Positions 19,100 to 30,800 of a stretch of DNA of 33,932 nucleotides are shown here, one piece after another (the first letter of the stretch is position 1; the number at the start of each line of letters is the position of its first letter). Under the pieces are notes generated by a model, which made no database searches, was not told the DNA's origin, and worked only from the letters and a program-made list of their open reading frames with translations. The position numbers and the translations under genes are program-made. Source of the stretch: Tubiluchus corallicola (lineage: Eukaryota > Priapulida > Priapulimorpha > Priapulimorphida > Tubiluchidae); contig JAQGDQ010001580.1 of the NCBI GenBank assembly GCA_030141605.1, forward strand, positions 1 through 33,932, given 5' to 3'.

Positions 19100-19860
19100 T
19101 TCATTGATGATGATGACTCTGGTTAGTTACTACGGAATCCCTGTGCGCATCTTTAGTCCCGACAGATGATCCTGTAGTCTGGGAGTATTTTTATGATAGT
19201 TCTTGTTTCCCCTTAATTATAATAATAACAACAGCAACAATAATAATAATCTGTATTCCCGATAGCTTTAAAAACACCGTCCGTATTTCGTATAATGCAA
19301 TTCCGTATGCATATCAGCAAACAATGGAATTTTAAAATTCCATCAAACAGTGAACCATACTTGTTTTTAATTTAAAAGTAATATAATATAAGAGTTCTGA
19401 GCAAATGAACTTGAACAAGAAATTTTATTTTACAAAAATTGTAATGATGAATATAGACTCAAATTTTAATGATAACAACAAAAGCAACACTTTATCATAC
19501 AACAACAATCACAATTCATAAATATGCCCAACCTGACAGGCCTTATGTGAATTAATTTATTTTTTTTTGTAAAAGAACAACAAAACAGCTTGTTATTAAC
19601 AGGAAGGTCGTTATTAACTGCTTGTTGTCAAAATTTCTGTTTTTATAAGACATTAAAAATTATTAATTATCACTTCTTAATTTTACAAATGCAATTATGC
19701 AAGTTTTTAATATACCAATAGACGAAAGTTTATCAAATGGAATGATTTTATAACGTTACCAAAAAAGGGCAGAAAATTCCTGAAATAAATTCTTATAGCA
19801 GACATAACAAAATAAACACAGTAAGCCTAAATTCACTTTTAACTAACGGCTTATGTACTA
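19100..19860. other. AT-rich intergenic sequence
   Basis: Short runs of AATAAT and ACAACAA trinucleotides (about 19219-19245). Otherwise nothing recognised. Confidence 0.4.
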
Positions 19861-20220
19861 GGGGTTAGCATTCTCTACCAGAAAGCGAATTCGAATCGAA
19901 CCGAATTTGTGACTTTCGAATTTGAATCGAACCGCACTTCAGTGTTTCGAATTCGAACTGAGATTGAACGATTTTTGAACTAGTTTTCGAACCACCAGTA
20001 AAAATTAGTCTTATAAAGATCATGCATATCACTAGATTTTGTTCTGCAATAAAACGACTAGTAATTTGCTTAAAGTTGTGCGCAGAAATCACAGCTAAAT
20101 TATGTTAATTGCTTGATGTTTCAATCGTTTTAGTGATAAAGAACATGTGTGACTGAAGTCCTGAATTATTCGAATCTATAGTTTTGGATTCGAATCGAGT
20201 TCGAACTAAAAAAACTCGTG
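19861..20220. repeat. TTCGAA-rich dispersed-repeat-like segment
   Basis: Contains many overlapping GAATTCGAA, TTCGAATC and GATTCGAA motifs near 19885-19990 and again near 20168-20200, unlike the surrounding sequence. It is likely a degraded mobile element, but no terminal repeats or target duplication could be defined. Confidence 0.4.
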
Positions 20221-20588
20221 ATAGCTTTGGAACATTAGCACACATTTGATCATACTTATGGTTATTAAAATACCGAATTACTAATTAAAAATAAAATGAA
20301 TTCCAAATTTACTATAACAAAACCTTGGTTTAATTAATAGATGCACACAACACAAAGTAATAATTAGGTAATAAACAACATCGGATGAGTAAAGTTTTTT
20401 CCATACAGTTTACACTTTTAAACAACAAAACCATATAGATTTATTAGTAATTATTGATAAGAATTATCACACATTTACAGAAAGACTAATCAAATGTAAT
20501 ACTTGATTTTACCTCACAAATTATAACACTGCTTCAGTTAAGATAATCAACAAATTCCATAAATGCATAAAACGACACTAAATTACAA
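20221..20588. other. AT-rich intergenic sequence
   Basis: Nothing recognised apart from A/T runs. Confidence 0.4.
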
Positions 20589-20659
20589 AGTCCGGGCTTT
20601 GGACCCAAAACCTTCTCCTTTTCAAGGAGCTATTTTAACCATTACACCAGCCACGAAGG
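20589..20659 (-). other. tRNA-like sequence (anticodon-loop TTGAAAA)
   Basis: On the minus strand TGGTGTAATGG fits an A box, CTCC-TTGAAAA-GGAG forms an anticodon-like arm with GAA in the loop, and GGGTCCAAAGCCC resembles a T arm. The acceptor ends do not pair. A tRNA pseudogene or a SINE head is likely. Confidence 0.45.
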
Positions 20660-21291
20660 GTACATCAAAAGAGAATCACAGTCGGCACTGCATCAAGGCA
20701 TGGTAGAAAATCAATCACATAAATGCACGGAAATATATTAAATTAGAAAGACTACATTTAATCTGGAACTCACCCCAAGAATTCCTGCTTTCCGGGCAAA
20801 CATCTGGGGTAGCATAATTGATTGCATACTGACCTTTTTTAACAAACATGATTTAATATGCACAAATGATGTTTTTGCCTCTCACTAATCACTTTGTACA
20901 TAATTATACGTAGTATCTTACTATATTCTTCATACATTAAGCAGCGTCTGTACCAGCTGTACATACTAATGCTAAATAAATAAATTCTCTCCATCGCCAC
21001 AGTCGAGCATGTACATAATAAATATTGTTGCCAGAAATAATAATGGACATTACTGACTCAATTTTGTTTAAGGTGTGACTAAAATTTGGCTTAATTCACA
21101 ATAATTAAGAATCTGGTGGTTTATTCAGCCACATTATAAGTTTGCACAGTATAACAGGTCAGCAATTACCACTAGTAGCCTGATTGCACTGATGGTATGG
21201 CAAGTGTCAGTAGTGAAAGATAAACATTTTTAAACATCATTAATTTTGTTGAATAAATATATTTATTGTCTAATTTTAGATACTATCAACG
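20660..21291. other. AT-rich intergenic sequence
   Basis: No exon, RNA gene or repeat recognised. Confidence 0.4.
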
Positions 21292-21293
21292 TA

Positions 21294-21759
21294 TAATCAA
21301 CCTCGGATATAAGGGACACCTCGGGACCGGAAAAAATCGTCGCTTATATCCGACGTCTCATATAGTCGAAGCTGAGTCAGACCGAGGGTGTATCTAGACT
21401 TGTACTTTTCTGTACTTTTACCCATTATTTATGGATTATTGCTACACATTCAGTGCAAACGGCATGTAGGAAGCTGCTCAGTGATGCGAGATGTATGTGA
21501 GCGCAGAAACCGAGCTGTTCGAAGGCTGAGTTTTGATCGTTTTCCATTTCACTTTGATCACAGGGTCACTTATATGCGAGGTAATTTACCTGGGTTTCTA
21601 TTATGCGGGACCTGAAGATATCGTCCCTTATAACCGAAAGTCCCTTATATCCGAGTACCTTATATACGAAGATTTTTACATAGGACAAAAGGTTATGAAA
21701 AACCGGGACCGGTGTTGGTGGTCCCTTATAAGCGAGTGCCTTATAACCGAGGTTGACTG
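21294..21759. mobile_element. Pogo-like MITE, family 2, copy 2 (inverted)
   Basis: 466 bp, same family as 10921-11391 but in reverse orientation. The left end is decayed (TAATCAACCTCGGATATAAG) and the right end is CCTTATAACCGAGGTTGACTG; TA flanks both sides. Shared internal stretches include GACCGAGGGTGTATCTAGAC. Confidence 0.9.
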
Positions 21760-22104
21760 TAGTTGTTGTTGGCGTTGTAAATTCACTGAACTTCATAAGG
21801 TAACTAGATATTCTGCCAAAAATTTCTTCCTACTGCAAAGATTGCACTGTCAAAAACACTTTGTTTAGGTTTATCTATACTGTTTCCTAGTTTCTTAGAC
21901 TGATTTAACTATCTTCAAGTGCCACATTCATAACTTGTCTTGCATATCAGCTACACAGAACTGGCACAAAAAATAAGCAACATGCGCAACTTAATTTCAA
22001 GCAAATGCTAACAGAAGTAGATAATAAGCATAAAAAATTGTGTCAACTAATCAAAACTGAATGCTACATCAGGGGTTTGTAAGAAAAAGGACAAAGCAAT
22101 AGTA
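21760..22104. other. AT-rich intergenic sequence
   Basis: Nothing recognised between the two transposons. Confidence 0.4.
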
Positions 22105-22580
22105 CAGGGGTGTGCAAATTATCTGACTAGCTGGGCCAGATTAAACTTTCTCGCAATTCCTGTGGGCCACAGGCAGTTTGATCAAGTACAGAAAGGCCTA
22201 ATAACGATTTTTTTTGCATCCGACCTGCATACACCATTACTACTACACTCAAGAAACTATTTTAGAAGTTATTAAAATTTATATTACAAACCATATATTT
22301 CTACTTTCAGGGCAGATAGTGGTAATTTCATTATAATGCATATTAGTAATGTGTATCACACAGTCTGTGTAGTACATTGACATTAAGCTACAACCGTCTT
22401 GTAAGGGTTAATGGCATCCGATCTAGTAGAAAAAAACTACCCGCACTATCTTTGGGATCGTGGTACGGACTTCAGCTGGATACACTAAATTAATCGCCCG
22501 GGCCGCACTTTCATTAGGCTGACAAATCTCTTCGCGGGCCGCACAAATTCTCTCGGCGGGCCACAATTTGCACACCCCTG
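22105..22580. mobile_element. hAT-type MITE with perfect target duplication
   Basis: The ends CAGGGGTGTGCAAA and TTTGCACACCCCTG are exact inverted repeats. Both sides carry the 8-bp direct repeat CAATAGTA (22097-22104, 22581-22588). The right end is rich in GGGCCGCAC-type motifs, as in Charlie-like hAT elements. It is 476 bp with no transposase frame. A small fragment of the family lies at 15141-15205. Confidence 0.94.
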
Positions 22581-22588
22581 CAATAGTA

Positions 22589-22848
22589 GAATAAACGGTG
22601 CAGAGGTATGAAACCGAGCACCATCAAGCTGGTTGGGCTGCCTCTAACAATTCACGTCATTCACATTTAGCTTTAAGTAGCTTTGCTAAATTTATTTAGC
22701 CCTAGAAGTATGAAGTGTGTCAACTTAACTAACTACTCATTGTGAATAATATTATAAAAAAAATTATAATTCATTAAAAATTAAATTATATCACAGTACA
22801 GTGAAAAGTATTGCGAATCAACAACGACATTTACTGCAGATTTTTTAC
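22589..22848. other. Intergenic sequence
   Basis: AT-rich, nothing recognised. Confidence 0.4.
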
Positions 22849-23425
22849 GAGCATCACATGGTGCATGTCAGTGTGTGTGTGTAGTGTAAAATGTGTGGTT
22901 ATTCTTCATGTAGAAACCATCTCAAATCAAAGTCAAAATCCCATAAGAACCTATTTGTGCTGTTATTCACATTATGGCCACTAGATGGCTCTGAGCATCA
23001 CATGGTGCATGTCTGTGTGTATGCGTAGTGGAAAATGCGTGGTTATTCTTCATGTAGAAACCATCTCAAATCAAAGTCAAAATCCCATAAGAACCTATTT
23101 GTGCTGTTATTCACATTATGGCCACTAGATGGCTCTGAGCATCACATGGTGCATGTCTGTGTGTATGTGTAGTGGAAAATTTGTGGTTATTCGTCATGTA
23201 GAAACTTTTTCAAATTAAAGTCAAAGTCCCGTAAGAACCTATTTGTGGTGTTATTCACATTATGGCCGCTAGATGGCTCTGATCTAACCTGATATGTGTA
23301 GTGGAAAATTTGTGGTTATTCGTCATGTAGAAACTTTTTCAAATCAAAGTCAAAGTCCCATAAGAACCTATTTGTTGTGTTATTCACATTATGGCCGCTA
23401 GATGGCTCTGATTTAACTTGATACT
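22849..23425. repeat. 144-bp tandem repeat, four copies
   Basis: Units start at about 22849, 22993 and 23137 with GAGCATCACATGGTGCATGT; the fourth (about 23280) has lost that start. All share ATGTAGAAAC...CAAATCAAAGTCAAA and GCCACTAGATGGCTCTGA. Units 1 and 2 are closest; 3 and 4 share extra changes such as TTTGTGGTTATTCGTC. Confidence 0.92.
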
Positions 23426-24554
23426 ACTGACAGTCAAGTATCATTGTTTAGAAATTCAAAAAACTTTAAGATGCCATTGGTGACAGTTGTGGTGTTTCAA
23501 GATTACGCTGCGGGGGAGGGGGGGGGGGTGTAGAGATGCTAAAAAGTTGATTTTTAATGAAAAAGGTGGGAAATATGCAAAGTATGTAATACACCATGTT
23601 AAAGCTTTTCAAGAGGCAAATACAACTGTTATAATAAAGAACTATAGCAATTGTAAATTTTACCTTGGATGAATAATATGGAAATATTATCGTGCCTTTG
23701 TGCGGTTGTTACTCATACCCGCTCCATTTCCGATTCATTATAAAGACAATTTTTCTTTACTTTACGTTGCCGAAAACATTAACAGCTAAAGAAAAATTAT
23801 CACAGTAAAACCCACCATAAATTTATTGTTTTGTCTATAGCTGTGATAAAGTTTTCACCAACAATAATACTTTTACGACACCCACCGCTGAACGGGCTAT
23901 CTATCCAAGGCCGGCACCGCCCATGGCCCGTTCCCGTTCTTCAGATCTCAGACGTATAACTATTGCAAAAAACAGCCGAAAAATGGCCATTTTTGGAGGT
24001 TTTTTGCCCCCCGTTCGTCCCGGTGGGCCCGATTCGAAAAATAAACCCCCAAAGACACGACACTAGATCGAGACTTTTCGTTTGATGTATAGATCGCCGC
24101 AAATAGTGCCGTAGTCCGAGCTGTAGCCTCGAATCTTATATATATATATAAATATATATACCAAGAGAATTAATATATGCGATATGCGATGAATGAAGCT
24201 TCGATTGGTTTTACGTTCGTATCAATGATCAGCTACATTTTTATACATTTCTGTAAAGCAAAAGTATTTTAAGACGAGTCAGGCCATTTGCTGGGCATTG
24301 GTGGGTAAAGACAAAAGCCTTCCAGCTAAATGGAGTCAAGCAGACAGAATTATGTTGTGCAACAGTAATGCCTATAATAAACTGCTGACGAACAGGCTTG
24401 CCTCTACCTTGAAGGCGGTCTTCTAATATGTTACAGCAAAAGATAATTGTGCGTAATATAGCTGAACATTCAAACATTGTTCTACAGTACATGCACTTGC
24501 CGGCAGCTGTTAAAAAAGTATTTTGCTAAATATGCTGGAGATTTTTCATTACAG
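23426..24554. other. Intergenic sequence with G-run and TA-run
   Basis: A G-rich stretch lies near 23511-23530 and TATATATATA at 24138-24160. From 23890 to 24110 the base composition is notably higher in C and G (GGCACCGCCCATGGCCCG and neighbouring runs), suggesting an inserted sequence of unknown type. A minus-strand frame at 24241-24525 has an acceptor-like AACAG|CTGCC and no stop, but no further support. Confidence 0.35.
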
Positions 24555-24669
24555 AGAGAAGGGCAGCCAGCGCATATACTCGTATTTAAAAATATTCTGT
24601 TGCCGTTAGGGAAGGAGAGTATTTTTATCTTATTAAGTATTAAAAATGGTTTGGCATCTGCTGGGGCAG
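24555..24669 (+). CDS. Possible internal exon, unrecognised
   Basis: TTTTTCATTACAG|AGAGAAG is a good acceptor and GGGGCAG|GTGAGT a strong donor. The 115 bases between are open in the frame REGQPAHILVFKNILLPLGK then ESIFILLSIKNGLASAGA, phase 0 to 1. No neighbouring exon was identified, and the opposite strand is also open here, so the case rests on the splice borders alone. Confidence 0.3.
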
Positions 24670-24877
24670 GTGAGTTTATTAATTATTAATAATCACAGTT
24701 TCAAATTTTGAGCAGTCAAGCGTTCCTTTACCCTGAGTGATCCTTATCCTGCTTGGGCGCTTTGATTCAGAAGTTAAATGATGTGATGACAAAAAAAAAA
24801 CAATGGCCTTCAAATATGCTTGTAATTATTAACCTGCCTAAAGCACATTGATGTGCATTAAATCTTTACTTAATGAC

Positions 24878-25405
24878 ACTGGTTCTCGTCTGATCACCGT
24901 AGTTAAGCAACGTAGAGCCTGGTTAGTACTTGGATGGGTGACCACCTAGGAATACCAGGTGCTGTAGGCTTGCGGGATGCCCACACTGTATCTCGACACT
25001 AGGCGTAGGAGCTGCACAAGCAGCCAACGGCTAGAGGGCGCAGGAGGTCAAGTGACCCAACGGCCATGTGTAGAGGAGTAAACCTTCCAAATCAGGAGTG
25101 CAGCCCCGAAGGCGGACCAGTGCAGCGTGCTCACTGACTCCGGCAGCCAGCCTGGTGCCAAACGTATCGCTCCGCTTTCCTTTAAACTACACCAGGGAGG
25201 AAGAGAGGGGGTTCCTGTTGTCTGGGCAACTCAGGATCTCCATACACCTTGCCCAGGTGTGCGCCCTGGAGACGTTCAAGGATCGCACTGCTCAGCCACA
25301 GTCGACGCTGCAGCTCCATCAATGTGATCAATAACTGACTCTTTTGGCGCACATTCCATTGCCTTCCGAGACAGAAGGATGCCAACAACAACAACAACGA
25401 CACTA
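24878..25405 (+). mobile_element. 5S-rRNA-derived SINE
   Basis: The first 97 bp closely follow the 3' three quarters of 5S rRNA: GGTTCTCGTCTGATCACC, GTTAAGCAACGTAGAGCC, AGTACTTGGATGGGTGACC and GGTGCTGTAGGCTT. This includes the A-box, intermediate element and C-box of the type 1 Pol III promoter. A GC-rich body of about 400 bp unlike the surroundings follows, ending in GATGCCAACAACAACAAC. Head, body and simple-repeat tail are the layout of a SINE3-type (5S) SINE. The first 20-25 bases of 5S are missing. Substitutions make it unlikely to be a working 5S gene. Confidence 0.85.
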
Positions 25406-26080
25406 GCACGTTCCAGCAAAACGTGACATTGTGTGAAACGTCGTTAAATGAAACCAGGACTTATTCAGAAAGCAACGTAAAAGAATTGAGATAAATTCCG
25501 GGGACAAAAATCAATGCTACTTAATTCATACGAACTAAACATTTCATGAATTTCATTCGTACGTCTACTGAATAATGTGTTTCTGCTGGCTTGAAACTAC
25601 CTATTTTTCTTACCACTACCTAGCTAGTGTTAAAGTCGAAGCCCTAGCTAGGCGGTTAGCAGTTGAACACGGCACAGTAAAAGCCAAGTCCCAGACAGGC
25701 CTTGAGACAACTCTGCCTTGATACTGGTTACCATAGTAACAGGTCGCAAGAAAATTCTTTGCATGAAGTTTGCACCACGTGGCAACAAATAGATCTCATT
25801 TTATGCGAGAGGTTAGCAGTCTGTCGGGAGGTGAAAAATAATAATTGTATTGTTTACATTGCTAGTGAGTTTGTAGAACAGAATAATGCAATTTCTACTG
25901 TTTCAATGGTTCAAATTAGGTAGAAATGTTCTTGATAAAATAAAAAAATGGCTTCGAGCAAATTAAAAAGTCGTCGTTAAAATGAAGCATGCGTCGTTAA
26001 GCGAGAAAAAGATGTCAGATATTTAGCGTCGTTTAAACAAAACGTCGCTAAACAAGGAGTCGTTAAGCGCAGACGTACCG
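25406..26080. mobile_element. Remnant related to the 4917 pogo-like family
   Basis: Repeated CGTCGTTAA-type motifs occur near 25440 and from 25970 to 26068. The right end, in reverse complement CGGTACGTCTGCGCTTAACG, resembles the terminus CAGTAAGTCCTCGCTTAAC at 4917 and is followed by TA. The left end was not located and may have been lost or split by the 5S SINE. Confidence 0.45.
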
Positions 26081-26109
26081 TATACATGAATTCAAAAATT
26101 CATTATAGA

Positions 26110-26332
26110 TCAGAACCAAAAAACTTGGAAATATAACAACGCAAAAATAAGAGAAGCTAGGATGATTCCTGCACATAAATGCACTTTCCATGAGCTCAGG
26201 ACACCGTGACCTTTGACTCCTCGTCTCTTCCATGGCCTTTCATCCCCACTAATTCTCTCAGCTATAAGTAATCCACTATGACAGGCATTTTCCAGCAAGG
26301 GAATACCCGGGAGTGTGTAAGCACCACAAAAC
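26110..26332 (-). CDS. FAD-dependent amine-oxidase-like protein, last exon
   Basis: Acceptor TTTGACAG|GTTTTG starts 223 bases that end at TGA (26112-26110). Translation is FCGAYTLPGIPLLENACHSG then LLIAERISGDERPWKRRG, and after a linker a hydrophobic helix VHLCAGIILASLIFALLYFQ and VFWF at the very C-terminus. The [W/F]CGAY...E.A..SGL.[V/I]AE pattern is the C-terminal FAD-contact block of flavin amine oxidase/phytoene desaturase-fold enzymes. The final helix suggests a tail-anchored membrane protein, as in monoamine oxidases. It joins the exon at 27623-27526 in phase (TG+G, Trp). The substrate cannot be told from two exons. Confidence 0.8.
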
Positions 26333-27525
26333 CTGTCAAACAAACGATTTGCGATTCATTAAATAAATATATATATAAAGCAGTGGTTTTCAATAAATAC
26401 AATACTTCTTAATATCTTACACCTAGTGCAGCAGTCATACCACAATCCTGGTACAGATTATACAAAACAAGGCATCATTGATAAAACGTTAGAGCTGATG
26501 CACAGATCTCACAATATACTGTTTTTCTTCCTACTATTTCCACTAACTCATCATTCTTCCTCTCCTGTGTGATCTAACCTTTCTCCCTGTTCTTTGTTCA
26601 CTCATCCATTCCTTTTTATCAGGTTCACATGGCAGTGGGCTCATACAAGCCTTTGCTTCTCTAGCCCATTACAGCACAATTATTCTTCTATGATAACGCT
26701 AGCGTATGAAACATAATTTATAATAGTAACAATTTTGATGTCACCATGTGCTGAATGTGGGAATAATAAAAACTTCAAGCTTCTCCAAACTTCCTTTGCA
26801 TTTTTAAATGTCCTGATGTTATGATATGAAATAAAGCTATTCATTAATGCCGAATTTCGAAAATCTGCATTTTTGTGGCGAATTTCCACCTGACAAAGTA
26901 ACGTGGCCGCGCTGTCTAGTGCAGAAGGTCAGAATTCTTACCTTTACAGCACACAAGCGATCAACATCATAAACACTTTCCCGATTGAGAACCAAATATT
27001 AGCACAGGTGGGTAATAAACGAGCAATCTCTGATCATGTGACACCTGTCTGCACCCAATGCCACAGTTGATAAATGAGCAATCACGTTTAAAGACTATGC
27101 CATTTCTAAACACAGCATCCATTTAAAGACAGTCAATATGGGATCGTGTTATCTCTTCATTTTCAAATTCTAGTTAGAAGTTAGTACTGCACCTGAGTAA
27201 GCATTTGACTCACGAGTGCTATTAATCAAATTTGCCTCTTAAGGCTATTCTAATATATAGTCATAGATGTAGAATTTTGTACTAAAAGATTTCCCATATT
27301 ATTTGATGATAATTATGGTAATAAACACATCATTTATGCATATCTGACAGCCATAATATAAACTGTGAAATAATGAAAACAAGTCTGTTAGTACCCAAAA
27401 CTCTAAGCTGGTTTATGACTGTACATGTACAATAATAAAATACAGTAATCTACAATACACTTACATGTATTACAATACACTTACATAAATTAAGATTACA
27501 GAAAAAGATTATGAAGTTTAGTTAC
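26333..27525. other. Intron of the FAD oxidoreductase gene
   Basis: AT-rich with a short TATATATA run near 26370. No coding exon consistent in phase was found between the two recognised exons, and none is needed. Confidence 0.5.
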
Positions 27526-27623
27526 CAAATGTTATCTTCTCCCTGTAGTAATGAAAGCTCTTTTAAATTTTTCTCAGAGTTAATTGTGAGTAGAGGACGT
27601 TCAAAGCATGCTCTGCCACCAGG
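27526..27623 (-). CDS. FAD-dependent amine-oxidase-like protein, penultimate exon
   Basis: Acceptor TATTGTAG|CCTGG and donor ATTTG|GTAACT bound 98 bases, phase 0 to 2. Translation is PGGRACFERPLLTINSEKNL then KELSLLQGEDNI; the split codon gives W. The order 'short strand, hydrophobic block, LQG...NIWFCGAY' matches the region before the C-terminal FAD motif in FAD oxidoreductases of the amine-oxidase superfamily. Upstream exons, with the N-terminal dinucleotide-binding GxGxxG motif, must lie beyond the satellite or outside the window. Confidence 0.75.
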
Positions 27624-27821
27624 CTACAATAAGCACAAGAAAGGTTAAATTGTTGCATAGTTTTATGGGTCATCAGGTGAAAGCTAATTGGACCAGATGA
27701 GGTTAGGCTAAGACATGCAGATGAGCTAGAGTGAAATGGGTTGGGTTAAGTAAAGTTAGATACAGGCAAGCTAGGTAAAGCAAAGCAAATGTATGATCAG
27801 TCCAGGTTAGTTTAGATTAAA

Positions 27822-30800
27822 TTCAATTACGATTGACCAGGGAGTGGTAGTTTGACTCAGATAAAGTCAATTACAATTGACCAGGGAGTGGTAGTTTGAC
27901 ACGGATAAAGTCAATTACATTTGACCAGGGAGTGGTAGTTTGACACAGATAAAGTCAATTACATTTGACCAGGGAGTGGTAGTTTCACACGGATAAAGTC
28001 AATTACATTTGACCAGGGAGTGGTAGTTTGACACGGATAAAGTCAATTACATTTGACCAGGGAGTGGTAGTTTGAGACAGATAAAGTCAATTACATTTGA
28101 CCAGGGAGTGGTAGTTTGACACGGATAAAGTCAATTACATTTGACCAGGGAGTGGTAGTTTGACACGGATAAAGTCAATTACATTTGACCAGGGAGTGGT
28201 AGTTTGACACGGATAAAGTCAATTACATTTGACCAGGGAGTGGTAGTTTGACACGGATAAAGTCAATTACATTTGACCAGGGAGTGGTAGTTTGACACGG
28301 ATAAAGTCAATTACATTTGACCAGGGAGTGGTAGTTTGACACGGATAAAGTCAATTACATATGACCTGGGAGTGGTAGTGTGACACGGATAAAGTCAATT
28401 ACATTTGACCAGGGAGTGGTAGTTTGACACGGATAAAGTCAATTACATTTGACCAGGGAGTGGTAGTTTGACACGGATAAAGTCAATTACATTTGACCAG
28501 GGAGTGGTAGTTTGAGACGGATAAAGTCAATTACATTTGACCAGGGAGTGGTGGTTTGACACGGATAAAGTCAATTACATTTGACCAGGGAGTAGTAGTT
28601 TGAGACAGATAAAGTCAATTACAATTGACCAGGGAGTGGTAGTTTGACACAAATAAAGTCAATTACAATTGACCAGGGAGTGGTAGTTTGACACGGATAA
28701 AGTCAATTACATTTGACCAGGGAGTAGTAGTTTGAGACAGATAAAGTCAATTACATTTGACCAGGGAGTGGTAGTTTCACACGGATAAAGTCAATTACAT
28801 TTGACCAGGGAGTGGTAGTTTGACACGGATAAAGTCAATTACATTTGACCAGGGAGTGGTAGTTTCACACGGATAAAGTCAATTACAATTGACCAGGGAG
28901 TGGTAGTTTCACACGGATAAAGTCAATTACATTTGACCAGGGAGTGGTAGTTTCACACGGATAAAGTCAATTACAATTGACCAGGGAGTGGTAGTTTCAC
29001 ACGGATAAAGTCAATTACATTTGACCAGGGAGTGGTAGTTTCACACGGATAAAGTCAATTACATTTGACCAGGGAGTGGTAGTTTCACACGGATAAAGTC
29101 AATTACATTTGACCAGGGAGTGGTAGTTTGAGACAGATAAAGTCAATTACATTTGACCAGGGAGTGGTAGTTTGACACGGATAAAGTCAATTACATTTGA
29201 CCAGGGAGTGGTAGTTTGACACGGATAAAGTCAATTACAATTGACCAGGGAGTGGTAGTTTGACACGGATAAAGTCAATTACATTTGACCAGGGAGTGGT
29301 AGTTTGACTCGGATAAAGTCAATTACATTTGACCAGGGAGTGGTAGTTTGACTCGGATAAAGTCAATTACATTTGACCAGGGAGTGGTAGTTTGACACGG
29401 ATAAAGTCAATTACATTTGACTAGGGAGTGGCAGTGTGACACGGAAAAAGTCAATTACATTTGACCAGGGAGTGGTAGTGTGACACGGATAAAGTCAATT
29501 ACATTTGACCAGGGAGTGGTAGTGTGACACGGATAAAGTCAATTACATTTGACCAGGGAGTGGTAGTTTGAGACAGATAAAGTCAATTACATTTGACCAG
29601 GGAGTGGTAGTTTCACACGGATAAAGTCAATTACATTTGACCAGGGAGTGGTAGTTTCACACGGATAAAGTCAATTACAATTGACCAGGGAGTGGTAGTT
29701 TCACACGGATAAAGTCAATTACATTTGACCAGGGAGTGGTAGTTTGACACGGATAAAGTCAACTACATTTGACCAGGGAGTGGTAGTTTGACACGGATAA
29801 AGTCAACTACATTTGACCAGGGAGTGGTAGTTTCACATGGATAAAGTCAATTACAATTGACCAGGGAGTGGCAGTGTGACACGGATAAAGTCAATTACAT
29901 TTGACCAGGGAGTGGCAGTGTGACACGGATAAAGTCAATTACATTTGACCAGGGAGTGGCAGTGTGACACGGATAAAGTCAATTACATTTGACCAAGGAG
30001 TGGTAGTTTGACACGGATAAAGTCAACTACATTTGACCAGGGAGTGGTAGTGTGACACGGATAAAGTCAATTACATTTGACCAGGGAGTGGTAGTTTGAC
30101 ACGGATAAAGTCAACTACATTTGACCAGGGAGTGGTAGTTTGACACGGATAAAGTCAATTACATTTGACCAGGGAGTGGCAGTGTGACACGGATAAAGTC
30201 AATTACATTTGACCAGGGAGTGGCAGTGTGACACGGATAAAGTCAATTACATTTGACCAAGGAGTGGTAGTTTGACACGGATAAAGTCAACTACATTTGA
30301 CCAGGGAGTGGTAGTGTGACACGGATAAAGTCAATTACATTTGACCAGGGAGTGGTAGTTTGACACGGATAAAGTCAACTACATTTGACCAGGGAGTGGT
30401 AGTTTGACACGGATAAGGTCAATTACAATTGACCAGGGTGTGGTAGTTTGACACGGATAAAGTCAATTACATTTGACCAGTGAGTGGTTGTTTGACTCGG
30501 ATAAAGTCAATTACATTTGACCAGGGAGTGGTAGTTTGACACGGATAAAGTCAATTACATTTGACCAGGGTGTGGTAGTTTGACACGGATAAAGTCAATT
30601 ACATTTGACCAGGGAGTAGTAGTTTGAGACAGATAAAGTCAATTACATTTGACCAGGGAGTGGTAGTTTGACACGGATAAAGTCAATTACATTTGACCAG
30701 GGAGTGGTGGTTTGACACGGATAAAGTCAATTACATTTGACCAGGGAGTGGTAGTTTGACACGGATAAAGTCAATTACATTTGACCAGGGAGTGGTAGTT

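Noticed and set aside
24241-24525. Minus-strand coding exon with a C..C start
   Set aside because: Only one acceptor-like site supports it, composition is not convincing, and no neighbouring exon fits.
24878-24974. Functional 5S rRNA gene
   Set aside because: The first 20-25 bases are missing, there are several changes, and it is fused to a SINE body.
25098-25409. Short frames on both strands
   Set aside because: They lie wholly within the 5S SINE body.
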